Source: Anas platyrhynchos (taxonomy: Eukaryota; Chordata; Aves; Anseriformes; Anatidae). Taken from it: a stretch of 64,000 nt of DNA. Positions within the stretch are counted from its first letter, which is position 1, and every line of letters begins with the position of its first letter. The notes below the pieces were generated by a model. It searched no databases, was not told where the DNA came from, and saw nothing but the letters and a program-made list of their open reading frames with translations. Of this stretch, positions 11,974 through 24,144 are shown in pieces. Where the stretch lies: NCBI RefSeq assembly GCF_047663525.1, contig NC_092590.1, forward strand, positions 50,002,501 to 50,066,500, written 5' to 3'. The position numbers were made by a program, and so were the translations under genes.

Positions 11974-13808
11974 CTCAGTACTTGCTTTGTTTTTGCTCAG
12001 TGAAATACAAGGCAGAATTAACTTGGTAACAGAACAAAGGCAAAAATTTGGGTAATTGTGTTATTGGGAAAGAATAAAAATAAAATACAGATATTAAGGA
12101 GGTATGAGTTTTCAACATGTCTGAATATTACGCACTGTTTTAGAAAGAACTTAAAGCCATGTTTAACTTTGTCAGTCCAGGTAGTAACAAAATAAGCTCT
12201 CCTTCCCTTCAAAGGGAACTAATAATGTGTGGTTCACTAAATGAGGATTTGATTTAATTGTGCAATACCACGGATACGCACACAAACCAGCTGTGGAAAT
12301 ACTGGGAACAGCCACCTCACGGTCCCTCCTTTGCCCTCCTTGGTATTTCTCTCTTCTTCTCGTTCAAGAGCAATTAATTCCTTCTTGTGAGTCCCTTTGG
12401 ATTTGCAAGCACAAAGAGATTGTTCTTCTTTGTGCCTGTGTGTTTAACCCTTTTGAACATGCCTCTTTTTTTCAGATCTCTTCTTCCCACTTCTTTCTTT
12501 GTGTTCCTCCAGAGAGGAAAATGAGGAAAAAAAACAAGAAAAGAAAGCATGTGTTCGCCACGTGGCTAGTTGCTCTCCCCATGTCTATGACCAGACGTGT
12601 GCACTGCACGCTGCTTGCAATCCCAGTCCAGCCTTTTCTTCTGCCATAATGAATTGCTGGTGATTTTGCTATGCAAAAAATACTGTATTCGGAAGAGGCA
12701 CTCAGTTTTACCCATTCTATATATGAATGTTTGGCATTGGCATGCGAGTGAACGATAGCTCACAAAATAGACAAATGTTTGTGGTTTTCTGTGCACATTT
12801 GCATGTTGTGAAATTGGTTGCTCCATGAAATAACTAAAACGTTGGTAACTTTAGAAAAGGACTAAATAAAAGGTAAAAATGTGAAGAAGTACCTAATTAC
12901 CATCAGTTTTGCTTGTGAAGTGACAAGGACAAGAACATTTCTCTACAGTATGAATTTAGAAAAGCTGCTTTTTTTTTTTCTTCTTTTTTTCAAAAACAAC
13001 CAGTAAGGCATGCCACTCTGCACATCTATGGTAATGCTCACAGCTGAGGTTGTTTCATAAAGCAGTGGAAAACTTTGTTTTTCTGTGAACAGTTCCCCAT
13101 GGAAAAGTATCATTATTTTCTCTAAGGAGCAGGATGAAAAACTTGTTCCATGTGTATCTGTACATATGTCATTGTGAGAAATTGCTAACACTTCATGCAA
13201 AATAATTTTTCAGCTTTGGTTCGTATGTTGGTTGACATGGAATTTGGCTTCAATCCTTTGTAACAAATATGGTGGTACATGTTTTTTGTGGTTTCAGCAG
13301 GCCACAAGTGCAGGACTACTCTGCTGTATCTGAATGCCTGTGTGACCTTGTAATACTCACATTTTTGGAACTGGTGGAGGAACCTGCACCTCCTGCTTGG
13401 GTAACAGCAACCCAATAGGCTTGTTACCAGCACCTGCAAACTTACAATCTCAAGCTTGTCCTTAAATGGAGCAAGGCAAGCCATAAATTTGGGAACAGGC
13501 GAGTGATTTCTGGTGTGAGGCCAGCATAGGAGTATCCTATGGGATTCCTCAGTGAAGCAGGAAACACCTCTGCAAAATGAGCAAGGTTGGGTGCTGGGGA
13601 TGGTCAGGAAGAGGGATGTGTGGTTTCAGCACGATAACTCGGTCCGCTGGAAATGTGAACTACATTGGTTCTGTCTTGGAAAGAGAAACCCACTTCTGTG
13701 GTGGTCAGGCTGCTGGAGAAAGAGTCAGATAGAAGATGGAAGGAGGGAGAGAGGGAGAAGCCAATGGTAACTGGTTCTGCAGCCCTACACGGTGTGAGTA
13801 GAGGTGAG

Positions 13809-13942
13809 TGCTGTGGTATTACCTGGCTGGCAGCTAAACACCACACAGCCATTCGGTCACTCTTCCCCCTCCCTCTCTGGGATGGGGGAGAGAAATGGGA
13901 AAGTGAAGCCTGTCAGTTGAGATAAAGACAGTTTATTAAGGC

Positions 13943-14008
<66 letters not shown>

Positions 14009-14395
14009 TGTATTAAATAAGTGATGCACAATGCAATTGCTCATCACTCACTGACCAATGCCCAGCCTATCCCCGAGCAGTCGGCCCTGCACCCCAGCTA
14101 GCCACCCCTATATATTGTTTAGTATGACCCCATATGGTATGGAATACCCCTTTGGCCAGTTCGGGTCAGCTGTCCTAGGTCTGTCCCCTCCCAGCTCCTG
14201 CTGCACCCACAGCCTGCCTGCTGGCAGGACAGAGCAAGGAGCTGAAAAGTCCTTGGCTTGGTGTAAGCACTGCTCTGCAACAATTAAAACAAAACATCAG
14301 CGTGTTATCAGCACTTTTCTCATCCTAATCCAAAACATAGCACCCTACCAGCTACTAGGAGGAAAATTAACTCTGTCCTAACTGAAACCAGGACA
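13809..14395 (-). mobile_element. Solo LTR of an avian ERVL-type retrovirus
   Basis: Read on the minus strand, the element starts TGTCCTGGTTTCAGTTAGGA and ends near TACCACAGCA. The start, the R/U5-like TTTATCTCAAC stretch and the terminal GCTGTGTGGTGTTTAGCTGCC resemble the LTR of a widespread avian ERVL family (from memory). It contains an AATAAA, the AAT microsatellite and no coding region, so it looks like a solo LTR. No clear target-site duplication is seen. Confidence 0.8.
13943..14007. repeat. (AAT)n microsatellite inside the LTR
   Basis: About 21 perfect AAT units lie inside the LTR, beside its AATAAA signal. Confidence 0.97.
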
Positions 14396-14868
14396 CAGAA
14401 GAGACCTGAGCTCATTTGTCATTGTGCTTCCTTTTTAGAAGCTTTTTGCTCAGTTTGGAGAATTGCCAAATCCAGTAGACTCATTTTGGTGTCTGGATAA
14501 GCCTCACCAGAGACTTCCTAGAGCAGTGAGGTCTCGTTGTGGTGGTGTAACAGGCAACTCTGGTATTCTAGGTGGCTGCAGTAAAGCTGGCATTGCTGGT
14601 GTGGAAGAAGTGCATTGGCCAGCACAGGCCCAGTCACAGACTGGTAGCCAGATTTGCCGATGTGAAGACCATCTCCTGGATTTTCTGAAAGGCTGTTTTG
14701 CACCATAAAGTTGCTAGTCCATTAGGGTGCCAGTAAGAGAGGCAGCCAGGCTCTACAAAGCATCACCTAAAATGCCATGTATTGGAACTAATGCTACATA
14801 GAAGAAGAGGATAGTAAAGATCATCTGATGTCTCTTCAGATGCTGGTAGCCCCTCACTGTGCATTACA

Positions 14869-14900
14869 GAGCAGGGCTCCGAGCAGGGCTCCAAGCAGGG
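14869..14900. repeat. 12-bp tandem repeat, about 2.6 copies
   Basis: GAGCAGGGCTCC is repeated with one substitution (GAGCAGGGCTCCAAGCAGGG). Confidence 0.85.
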
Positions 14901-17122
14901 CACAGCATTCTCTGCAAATCCTGGCTGCCAAAAGGTTACCCCATTTTGCTTACACAAGCTCTTTTGAGGGTTTGCTGAAACTCTATTCATCATTTCTATG
15001 GTTAGATAAGAAGGGTGCTCTCATGAGGCCTTCTTGCTGCAATTTTCGATAAGGGCAAGGATGTGTAGGTGGTGTAATCACCAGCATTGAGCTCCGAGTA
15101 ACCCTTACATGGGACGCCAGTGTCTCGATGCACCCGTGTCCCAGCCATGTCTCTACAAGGGGGACCTCCTCTGACCCCAGTGTCAAGTGGCACAGGGACA
15201 TCTGTATTGTAAAGGACTCCCACAGGGAGAAACAGAGCAAAGTTTCTCTTTTTCTCTCCAGCAGAAAAGGGTATGAAGTCTACAAAATGTGGGAAAATGC
15301 AAAAACAGTCTAATAAGATAAATTTTGAGAAGCAAAATGTTCTCGGATAGGACCATAATAATCACTCCAGCTCACTTGGCAATGTGGGGAAACTCGGAAT
15401 ATTTTTGTCTGACAAATAGCATCGCAGTCATTTGGAAACTGCTGATTTTCCTTACAGCCAGATTTCACTGTATGACCGAACCAGTAACACCGGTCATTTC
15501 ATGAAATGCCTTCAACTCCTTGCTAAGTCATGTTGTGACCAAGTGCACTAGGCAGTTGGGCAATAGAGCATCTATAATTCGAGTCATTTTGAGATTTTGT
15601 AATGTGCGCCTGATACAAGTAGATGTGTGTGTCTTTGGCATATTGTAAAATCCACCCTTTGACAGAAATTTTATTCAGTTAATTATATACGTAGCTGTAA
15701 GCACCTTCCCATCCTCTGCACCTTTTTGACATGTACATTTGTCCATTACCCCCCTGACTTCTCTCTTTAATGCTTGAAGACATGCATAATTGGATTCACT
15801 GCTTTTCCCAGATGTGTAACATCTTTTAGCCCTTTTTCATTTTAAATTTCTGTACTCATCAGATGGATAAGTTCAGGCAAAATAATTTATTTTCCTTGGA
15901 AAAGCTGGTAATATAGTAACACTTTATCCCTTTACTTCCGATAGCAAGAATATGGTATTACTGAAAAAAAATAGTTCTCCTTTCTGAGTGATGGAACAAT
16001 TCCTCTTAACCACAACAGCCTAACTATCAGACTTTAAAAATTTTGGCATTACAGAGAGAAAAGCTATTTTATACATCAAGAAGTTTTCAAAAGTCTGATT
16101 TTTTTCTGTGTCCACAACTAGAAAACATAGATCATCTGGACTTGTCAGGTAAAGAGGAATAAATAAGGAACAACAGTTTTTCATAAAAATTTGCTTTCCT
16201 GCGATTTCTCACAAAGAAAAGCTAGACAGTGTTGCGAGGATGTAGTTTTCCTTCAGTTACCAGAGGAGAAAATTGTTAGCTGTGTCCCAAGGCCAGGATC
16301 TGGCTACATCTTCAGATAAGGGCTCGTATTTCAGGAGCAAGCAGCACTCTATTTTTATGTCACTAAATAAGTGTTATGTACCTAGTGATTGAACATACTG
16401 TTTGTACTTAAAATGTGTGCTAAAAAATAATAGACAGGGATTCTTTGCTTTAAAAGGTGACAAGGCTTCTTGTTAGAGCTGGAACCTGAACAATTTCATT
16501 TCATGGAAACAAATTCCCTGTTTCCACTTGCAAATCGTCGTGGTTCTGTACCACAGCAGGCACCGTTGCTCCTTCCTGCCCTAAGTCAAAGCAGAATACA
16601 AGCTCCTGGAGATCACAGGGGTGTACTCGGGTTCGGCACCTGAGGGCTAACCTGTCTTCACATCGTCAGCTCCACGGGAAGGATTTAAACGCTGTGCCCA
16701 GGAATGGAAAGGCACATTTGTTCACTACAAAGCATCCTGGGCACCCCGCAGAAACCTGGACTGCAGGCAGGTGGGTGCAGAGCTCCCCCTTCCCGACTTC
16801 TTGGCTAGCCAGACTGATGCAGCTGCATGGGCCCATTTTAATACATAATTGGCAGAAAAGCCCACTATATTTCTCAGCGAAAGAAGTATTTGTATTGCAT
16901 TACATTTCATTACATTAGCATTATATGATAAATCCGCCTTTTCACGTAAATACATTTTTCTACAGCAGAGTAAGGAAAATGCCTTACTCAACATGAACTA
17001 GGACAGTATGTTATGAGTAGACATAAAATATCTAAGCCTTATCAGAACATTTACTGTTCCACCTTGCCTATAAATACCAAATAATTAAATGTAAGTTCCT
17101 TTAAAAAATTATCATTAGGAAC

Positions 17123-17158
17123 CAAAAAACAAACAAACAAACAAACAAACAAAAAAAC
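17123..17158. repeat. (AAAC)n simple repeat
   Basis: About seven AAAC units ending in an A-rich run. Confidence 0.93.
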
Positions 17159-17896
17159 CACTAGGGACAAAACCCCACAGTTTCATGGAAATTCTTAAAT
17201 TGTGCAAAGTGGTGAATAGAGACCTTGGGAACAAAAACAGCAACACAAGATTTGGCTCATTTAGGCAGCTGAGGCAACAGACAGGGTATGGTAGCACAGA
17301 ACTGTGTGTGATTCAACCAGCTTTTATTTTGGTGCCATCCTGAGTGGGCACTAAAACCCTGAAAATGCATAAACACATACGCAGGAATAGGCAACAATAA
17401 AAAAAAAAAGTATTTAAAAAAATAAATCAAGAGTATTTGGCCTCTGAATTTAGCCCAGCCCATGTTTTCTTGAAGTTCTTAGGTTTGCAAGGTGCTGGTG
17501 GAAACCGAGGCATGAAATCATTTGTCCTGTGCACCTAGGGATACGTTCACAATTAATTTTAGCACCCGGGTTTCTCTGCCAAATGCACAGTAATTTCATT
17601 GCAGATTTACCTGTTATCTGCAAAGCAAAAGGTGTGATGTAAAAGACTGCATGGCCTCCCCTCTCCAGCATGCTCAAAAGGCTTAAAGTCTGCTGGGGGT
17701 TCCAGGGACACCTCTGGGAAGAGGTTGTGGCTGGAGGTATTAGAGCCATCCCACCCTCTTCCCACTCTTTGCAGACCGTGCATTGTCTCATTTCAGTTCT
17801 CTGCCTGCAGGAGGCAGCTCTTGTGTGTTCTGGAGCAGTGAAGCAGAACTGAAAATTTTCCACTGCAGTCTTGTCAAAGATGTAATAATTGTGCTA

Positions 17897-17898
<2 letters not shown>

Positions 17899-17931
<33 letters not shown>

Positions 17932-17965
17932 CCTTCCCTTAATCATTAGATCATTAGATCATTAG
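17899..17965. repeat. Poly(T)33 followed by (ATCATTAG)3
   Basis: A run of 33 T residues (17899-17931) is followed after a short CT-rich stretch by three perfect copies of ATCATTAG (17942-17965). The octamer array could be a target-side or LINE-terminal repeat of an unrecognised retroposon in minus orientation. Confidence 0.9.
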
Positions 17966-19150
17966 GCAATGGACACCTCATTCTTTTTGACTTGGGCTGG
18001 GGGGAATGACAACACAGACTGATTTATGACTGTGGTATCTGCAAGTCTGTAAACCTATTCTCTCCTTAATTGCAAAATATTCCAGGAAGAGGGAAGCGGA
18101 GAAGAGAGACTATTCTAACTTTGTGCTCACCATTTGGCTATCAGGTATTTCCCCGCACACTGACCAACTTGACTTCACAGTTAGTGAGCTGACTTGTTTT
18201 CCTCTTGCAGCTGTGTGTGAAATGAGAGATTTGTTCAGATCCAGGCAGCACTTTTTCAGCTCAGGCTTCTGTAAGAGTTCCTTTCCTCCCTGGTGTGTGT
18301 TACAGCCTGGCACTGTGTGGCCCTAGGTCTGTCAGACCCAAAGCCTTGGGGCACTTCAATATTTCTTGCTTCAGCCATCCTGCAGGAAGTTATGACAGTG
18401 CTAAACTAAGCAGGAGGGGCAGATCTGAGAACTGAAGGGGTTTGTGTTTCTCTTCAAAGTGCCTGCTTCTGCCAAAGGGTAGGTAGGGAGCAAATAATGT
18501 GATTTCTGCTAGCCTGTAATTCCTTCTGCCTCGCTCAGGAGCTTTCTGAAAAAACTACAGGTTTGGGCTCAACAGGTAAGCACTGTCAAACACTAGTCTG
18601 GATGCTAGCCCTTGCCCCACAACACCCAACCTCAGCCACAACCCTGCCTATTACTGTGGAACCACCTTACAAGATGCCCAGGAAAATATGTTTTCCTGCT
18701 GAAAATCCCATTTCTCCAAGACAAAAGTATTCTTAATAGTAACTGAAGTGATGTGCTGGCTGTGCCAGATGCAAAGGGGTCATAAAGACACAGGCTGGTT
18801 TTAAAATGTAAGGAATATAGCCTCTCTGAACTATTTTCTGCTGTTTTTTCTCTCCTTATCTCAGGTATTTGGTCCACCCCAGAAAAAAATTAAGCTAACA
18901 TTTCCCAGCTTGTGGCTGTTTATAAGATATGGCATTATGTGCTGGCCTTTGCTTATTTAGGGAAATCTTTTTGATGTTATTGGTTTGTTTTTCTTTTTGC
19001 GGTGATGTTCTGTGCAAACAAGCTTTCTTCTCTGGAGAGCGCCAGCTCCGTAGCAGCACGGTTTGAATGCAGTCCTTCTTCCGCTGGCATTAAAGGCAAA
19101 GCTCCTGTGGCCTGCAATCGAAACACGCTTGTTGGGTGAAGCCCTCATCA

Positions 19151-19164
19151 CACTGACGTCAGTG
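19151..19164. promoter_or_regulatory. Palindromic CRE motif
   Basis: CACTGACGTCAGTG is a perfect 14-bp palindrome centred on TGACGTCA, the full cAMP response element bound by CREB/ATF proteins. It lies about 5.6 kb downstream of gene B in transcript sense and has no recognised gene beside it. Confidence 0.5.
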
Positions 19165-21741
19165 GCAAGATTTCCAGTATCTTATGAAAGCCAGCTCTTC
19201 ACTGCTGACATTAGGTGCCATTAAATAGGCAAGGGATAGAAGAACAATTGGGGCTGACCTGCATTTTGCCCCTTTTTTGAATAATTTGTGGAGGGCAGCA
19301 GTGGCTGAGCTCTTAGATCACTACACGTGGTACATTAAGAGCCCATTTCATAGAGGAAAGGATTTCTCTGTTGGAGTGTGGTCAACGTCTCGTGTCACAC
19401 AGAAATCTGCATTAACGGAGCAGAGTTCGTTAGAGTAACTGTGTTAGCTTTATTCAAACCTCTCAGCAGGAATTCAAGTCCAAGAACAGGCTGAGGTAAA
19501 TGCAACATATAAGAGTGCGAATTACTAGATTGGGCTGGCTACTAAACATGCATAAGGTAAGGCAGCAGTGACAAAGTCCCTGTGCAGTGAGAGTCTTCTG
19601 TGCTGTGGGTTTCAAAGTGTCCAACTCCAGCAATGTGGTCAGAAATAACACTGCTTTCCCGTGCCTTCTCAAACATCTGGACGGCTGCTTCCTAGCCAGG
19701 GAGGTGTCTTAACAAGTAACTGAGAGGGCCTAACAAGAAACAAGCTATCTTCAAATAAAGCTATGCTTCTTGTGAACTGGGAACTTTTCCATCTTTTTCC
19801 TAGAAAAATCATGTCCAAAATCTGGAGGACAGGTGTTGGTGGAATGTGGAGCTTGATCTGTTCAGGGCTCGTAAACTCGACTGGACAACATGCCCGTGTT
19901 CTCCTGAGCCTAGCACCTCCTCCTTGTGCTGGTGCAGCTTTTTGAAGCAGTCTGCATGATTGCTCTTCAACTAGGAACGTTTCATTCCCATAAATTTATT
20001 TGCCACTGACTGGTCTTGACGTGAATTACAACACGATTCAGCATGAATTCAGCAGATAAGCTGTTCAGGTACATTGCTTCTAAGGGGAGACCTGAGTGCT
20101 GAGCAGCTTGGGGCAATGAAATAATTTCAGTGACGTGCTGGGGAAGCAGAAAGGCACTGCAGAAAGGGGTGAAGAAGCTTGCAGATTGCTTCACCATGCC
20201 AAAAAGGAAATACTCTTCAATCAGCAAATGTGGCTTGTTGACAAATGCGCAACATCTGCAGTGCTTATGAAGCTCATTTGCTCAGTCATTTTCCTGTGGT
20301 GTAATTAACCATTTTGTTTGACGTTCATAAGAACATTTTTGATGGTCTAGAATGTCTTAATTCTCTGACATATCAAACTCCTCAAGAGCTGGCCTGACCT
20401 TTAGCCCAGGCTATGGTTCTGGATAATTCTTGTGCAAATATCTGCCATGCCAACCGAGTGCGAGGAAACTCGAGTTGTGCTAAAATGCAAAAAATGGCTC
20501 ATGCTCAGGACCATTGCTCAGCGCCTTCTCTTTAATCTGTGTGATGGTAACCCTACACATCTGACCCCATCAGGATACTCTCAAAGCAGTACTACCAGGA
20601 GCCAGTTTTAGGAAAAAAAGATGATAAATGGTCAGATGAGCACCTTTTGTCTCTGTCCCCGTGAAACAAGAGCACCTTGTGCCGTTTGTGGTGGTGCCCA
20701 GAATATCCTACAAGTATTCCTTTTTATGGGAACCAATAAAATCATCTTTAAAGAAGTCTGCGACTAGGAGGCAGCTGAAAACATGAATAGGTAATCCACG
20801 ATGTCACTTTTAGATAGACTCTTAACAAAGTTATGAGGAAAATAAATCAGGATCATCCCGAATCATCTCCCAAGGATCATGTCTGCATCACTCTGGGCAA
20901 TTAGCTGGATTTTGCAGGTGGGATCAGCCCAATCTCCTGGCCAGATTTTTCCGGCTATGGGGATTCCCCTGCTTTTCCTAAGTGGCACAACCACTTGGTC
21001 ATACTTGGTCATTAGCAACTGGTGAGAGATAAGAGAGGCTGACAGGTCCCTTGCCAGTTTGCCTGACGAGATGTAGCTCTGTTCTCCTCATGCGCTGGTG
21101 CCTCCTGGAAGTGGGCACAGGAAAGGGAGCATGAATCAGGGAAGCCCAAGGAGAAGGAGTAATTTGAAAAGCATTTATCTGTGGTGAGGTTAGTGTGTCA
21201 AGAGTTTGATCTGATGACATAACAAGAATAAAAATACATGTTGGAACATAAGGAAAATATGCGATCTGCACAGCTCATCCTGCTGCTCTGCACGGGTGAT
21301 AGGAAAGGCATTCTTCTTGGGTACTGAAAGTAACACTAAGCTCGCCTTGTCATTGGGAAGTGTCAGATCTGACCCTGGTCCCACCGAGTGAGGATTATTG
21401 CGGCGGCTGATTGAGGTGCTTTGTGCAAACAAGCAGCAGAACTGACGATACCTGCTTTTCAATGGACGTGAGTTTTGTAATTGGATTCTCTGGCGTCTAA
21501 TTAGGTACACAACCAACCGAGGAAGTTCCCACAATTAGGGCCTTTGTGACTTCTCCCCCTCTGCCATAGGTTCTCGAGTGTGTCATGAAAGTTTGGTTGA
21601 CAAGTTCTGATGGGAATTTCTATCACTCACTGTAGAAACCATCAGAAACCATCTAGGAAGTACTCCGAAAATGGCCAATACTCAAAAGATGCCAGGGGAA
21701 CAGAGGAGTATAGAACAAATGAAGCAGCTTCAGCCCGTGAT

Positions 21742-21745
<4 letters not shown>

Positions 21746-21774
<29 letters not shown>
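21746..21774. repeat. Poly(T) tract
   Basis: A run of 29 T residues with no recognisable retroposon beside it. Confidence 0.95.
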
Positions 21775-21777
<3 letters not shown>

Positions 21778-23296
21778 AAGAAAACCAGGCTGGATGCTGC
21801 CAAACAGATGTGAAGCTGGATTTCAGTCATGTTCCACTCCAGGCAATCATCCAAACAGAACAATCAAATTTTCACAGCAAAAGAGCTACACAGACAGAAT
21901 ATCTTCTCATTGTCCATGGCAGCTACAGACCCATGGCAGTGAAAAGGACACTTAGCCATCCAGGATCTATTTAAGCCTGTTGGTACTCGAGATGGGTGGA
22001 AGGGTGGGAATAAAAATACTCAAAGAAGGACAGAAATGCCAAAATGTTGCTGTCACTCTCAAAGAGAGTTGGGAATCACTGTCACTGCTTGGGCTATCCC
22101 TCATTAGGAGAGAGCCAGGTGCCGAAGGATGTCTGCTGAGCACGGAAGGAGCAGTGGGGCAGCTGCAGCTCCTCATTACTCCTCCAACCAGCCTTGCAAA
22201 CCTGCCTGCTTTGCTTGTCTGTTGCCAGCTTTCTGATGTCCAACCTTTTCCTGACCAATGTAAGAAGAATTCAGTTGACGCGTGTCCCAAAGGAGTCTCA
22301 CCGTGCAGATGTAGACCAAAGGGATTGTTTTTGTCCCAAAAATGCTTTTGCCACACCAACCGTCTCCACGCAGTGCAGCGTCTGTGTGAACTGGGAAAGG
22401 CCAGGTCAGGTGTTGCAAACAACAGATACTGTGATACATCCGTATGGGTCTGACTGCACATCTGCAGGGTGGATTTATTACTGGAACAATTAGACAATTT
22501 GTGAAGCACGTCTCACAAGCAGTTTAATTTCCATGTTCCCCAAATTTCACTTTCATTAATGGGAACCTCCACCCTGCTCATGTTTGCTGCAGAGGCTGGG
22601 AATTAACTTAATGAGGCCACCACAAAAGTTGTCATGACCAGTATTTAACTTCAGAAGTGAGTTTGCCTGAGGAACTAATTAGCAGCTGGCTAATTGGGGC
22701 TGAAATAGATTGTATCGCCCTTGCTTTACCCACAGCCTTCGTGAAAACACGGGACAGAATGTGTTTTTCAAATATATAGTTAAAACACTGTTGCTCCTTT
22801 GCAGTAGGCAAAATGACAGAAGTGTTACCAGCAGGGCCAAAGAGCCACATGGTTTTGAGAAGCCTGAGACAAACACAGAGCTTCACACCTCAAAGAGTGT
22901 TGCCATCTGACCCACGAGCTGTGCTGGCTCACCTCCTCGTGGTCCTGCACCCCTCATTGGAAAAGGAACCGGAAGGCAGTACAAAAAATTAGGCTGCTAT
23001 GTGGAAACACATTGTTTTGTTGTTCCAACCCCTCTTGTCTCCAGCCTAGTTCTGTTTTCAGGTGACTGCTGTGAAATTTAAGCAGATGATGGAGCCTCAA
23101 TGCTTTTCACATCAGCCTCTCACATAATTTCATTTCGACACAAATGGGACCAAACAAAAGAGGCTCAGTCCCAGTGCTCTCACACCAGAATGCCACTAAG
23201 ACAAAGGCACAATGAGGGCTGTAACTGTGGAATGGTGACAGTGCTGATGGGCACGGTCTATATAAGCCATTAACTAATTGAACTTGAAAATCTGGT

Positions 23297-23327
23297 GTTA
23301 TCCAGATAACATCCGTGATGTTATCTG
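23297..23327. repeat. Overlapping palindromes with GATA motifs
   Basis: CAGATAACATC (23303-23313) pairs perfectly with GATGTTATCTG (23317-23327) across a 3-nt loop. GTTATC-CA-GATAAC (23297-23310) is a second palindrome sharing the middle arm. Three GATA-factor-type motifs lie within 31 bp. Confidence 0.9.
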
Positions 23328-23374
23328 ATGATGTGAACACATGGGAACAGACACCAGGCATATTTAACTAAATA

Positions 23375-23380
23375 TTTATT
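23375..23380 (-). terminator. Candidate poly(A) signal for gene B
   Basis: AATAAA occurs on the minus strand about 765 nt after the gene B stop codon, with an ATTTA pentamer close by. It is the first such hexamer I noticed downstream. The transcript end is not otherwise supported. Confidence 0.35.
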
Positions 23381-24144
23381 TTTTAAAAGCAAAACACCAT
23401 AAGTAACAAAGGAGAAACTCTTAATTAGGAAACACATGTAGCAAACAATACATTAGAAAAATCTTCCGTTTAAGTTACAGGCACTTATTACAATCAGGCT
23501 GGTTGTACAATGATGTACCTACACAATAATTAGATATAAATAACTAGCAGCTTCTTTGACATTTGGAGAGGTTGCAGTTAGCAGATGAACAGAACCCATA
23601 AGGTCTCACTGTGAAGACAGTTAATTACCAGTAATTACAAAGAGGCTGAGATTCCCCCTTCGTTTTCACTTTCTGCTGGACAGAGCTATGAAGCGTGAGG
23701 AAAACTATGTACGTGCATTTCCCAAGGGGGATTTGGACTATAGCAAGTAAACATCCACCAGTGCAACAGTCAGTTTTATGTGACTCAATATAAATTATGA
23801 CATTATGCCATACAAAAAAAGACATCACTTGTCTAGGGTTGCCATGGCATGTCTAAGGTGGACATCGCTGCCTGCGGACATCCCAAGCCCACCAGCGGCG
23901 TGCCGATGCTGCAGCCCGGCAAAGTTTGTGCGTTGAAAGGCAGCAGGGTGGTTGCTGGAAGTCTCCTTGTGCCATGCCTCACAGCAAGGATTTAAAGGCA
24001 GAAAATGAGTAGATCACTTAAAGCTGGGCTCTAAGTGCATCCAGGTACCATGGCGTTAACGAAAGGTGCCAAGCCCAGGCGCGGAGTCTCAGGAGGTGTC
24101 CACTGAGGGCTGAAGCCAAGAGCGTCGCAGGAGCCCCTTCCCCA

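Larger units (their letters stand above)
11974..24144. other. Intergenic region between genes A and B
   Basis: It holds the LTR at 13.8 kb, simple repeats and the CRE palindrome. The first 770 bp left of 24145 probably belong to the 3' UTR of gene B. Open frames of up to 180 codons near 22 kb occur on both strands over the same bases and show no recognisable family, so I do not call them genes. Confidence 0.55.

Noticed and set aside
21967-22509. 180-codon minus-strand frame, with a 157-codon frame opposite
   Set aside because: Both strands and several frames are open over the same bases, with no recognisable family or splice context.
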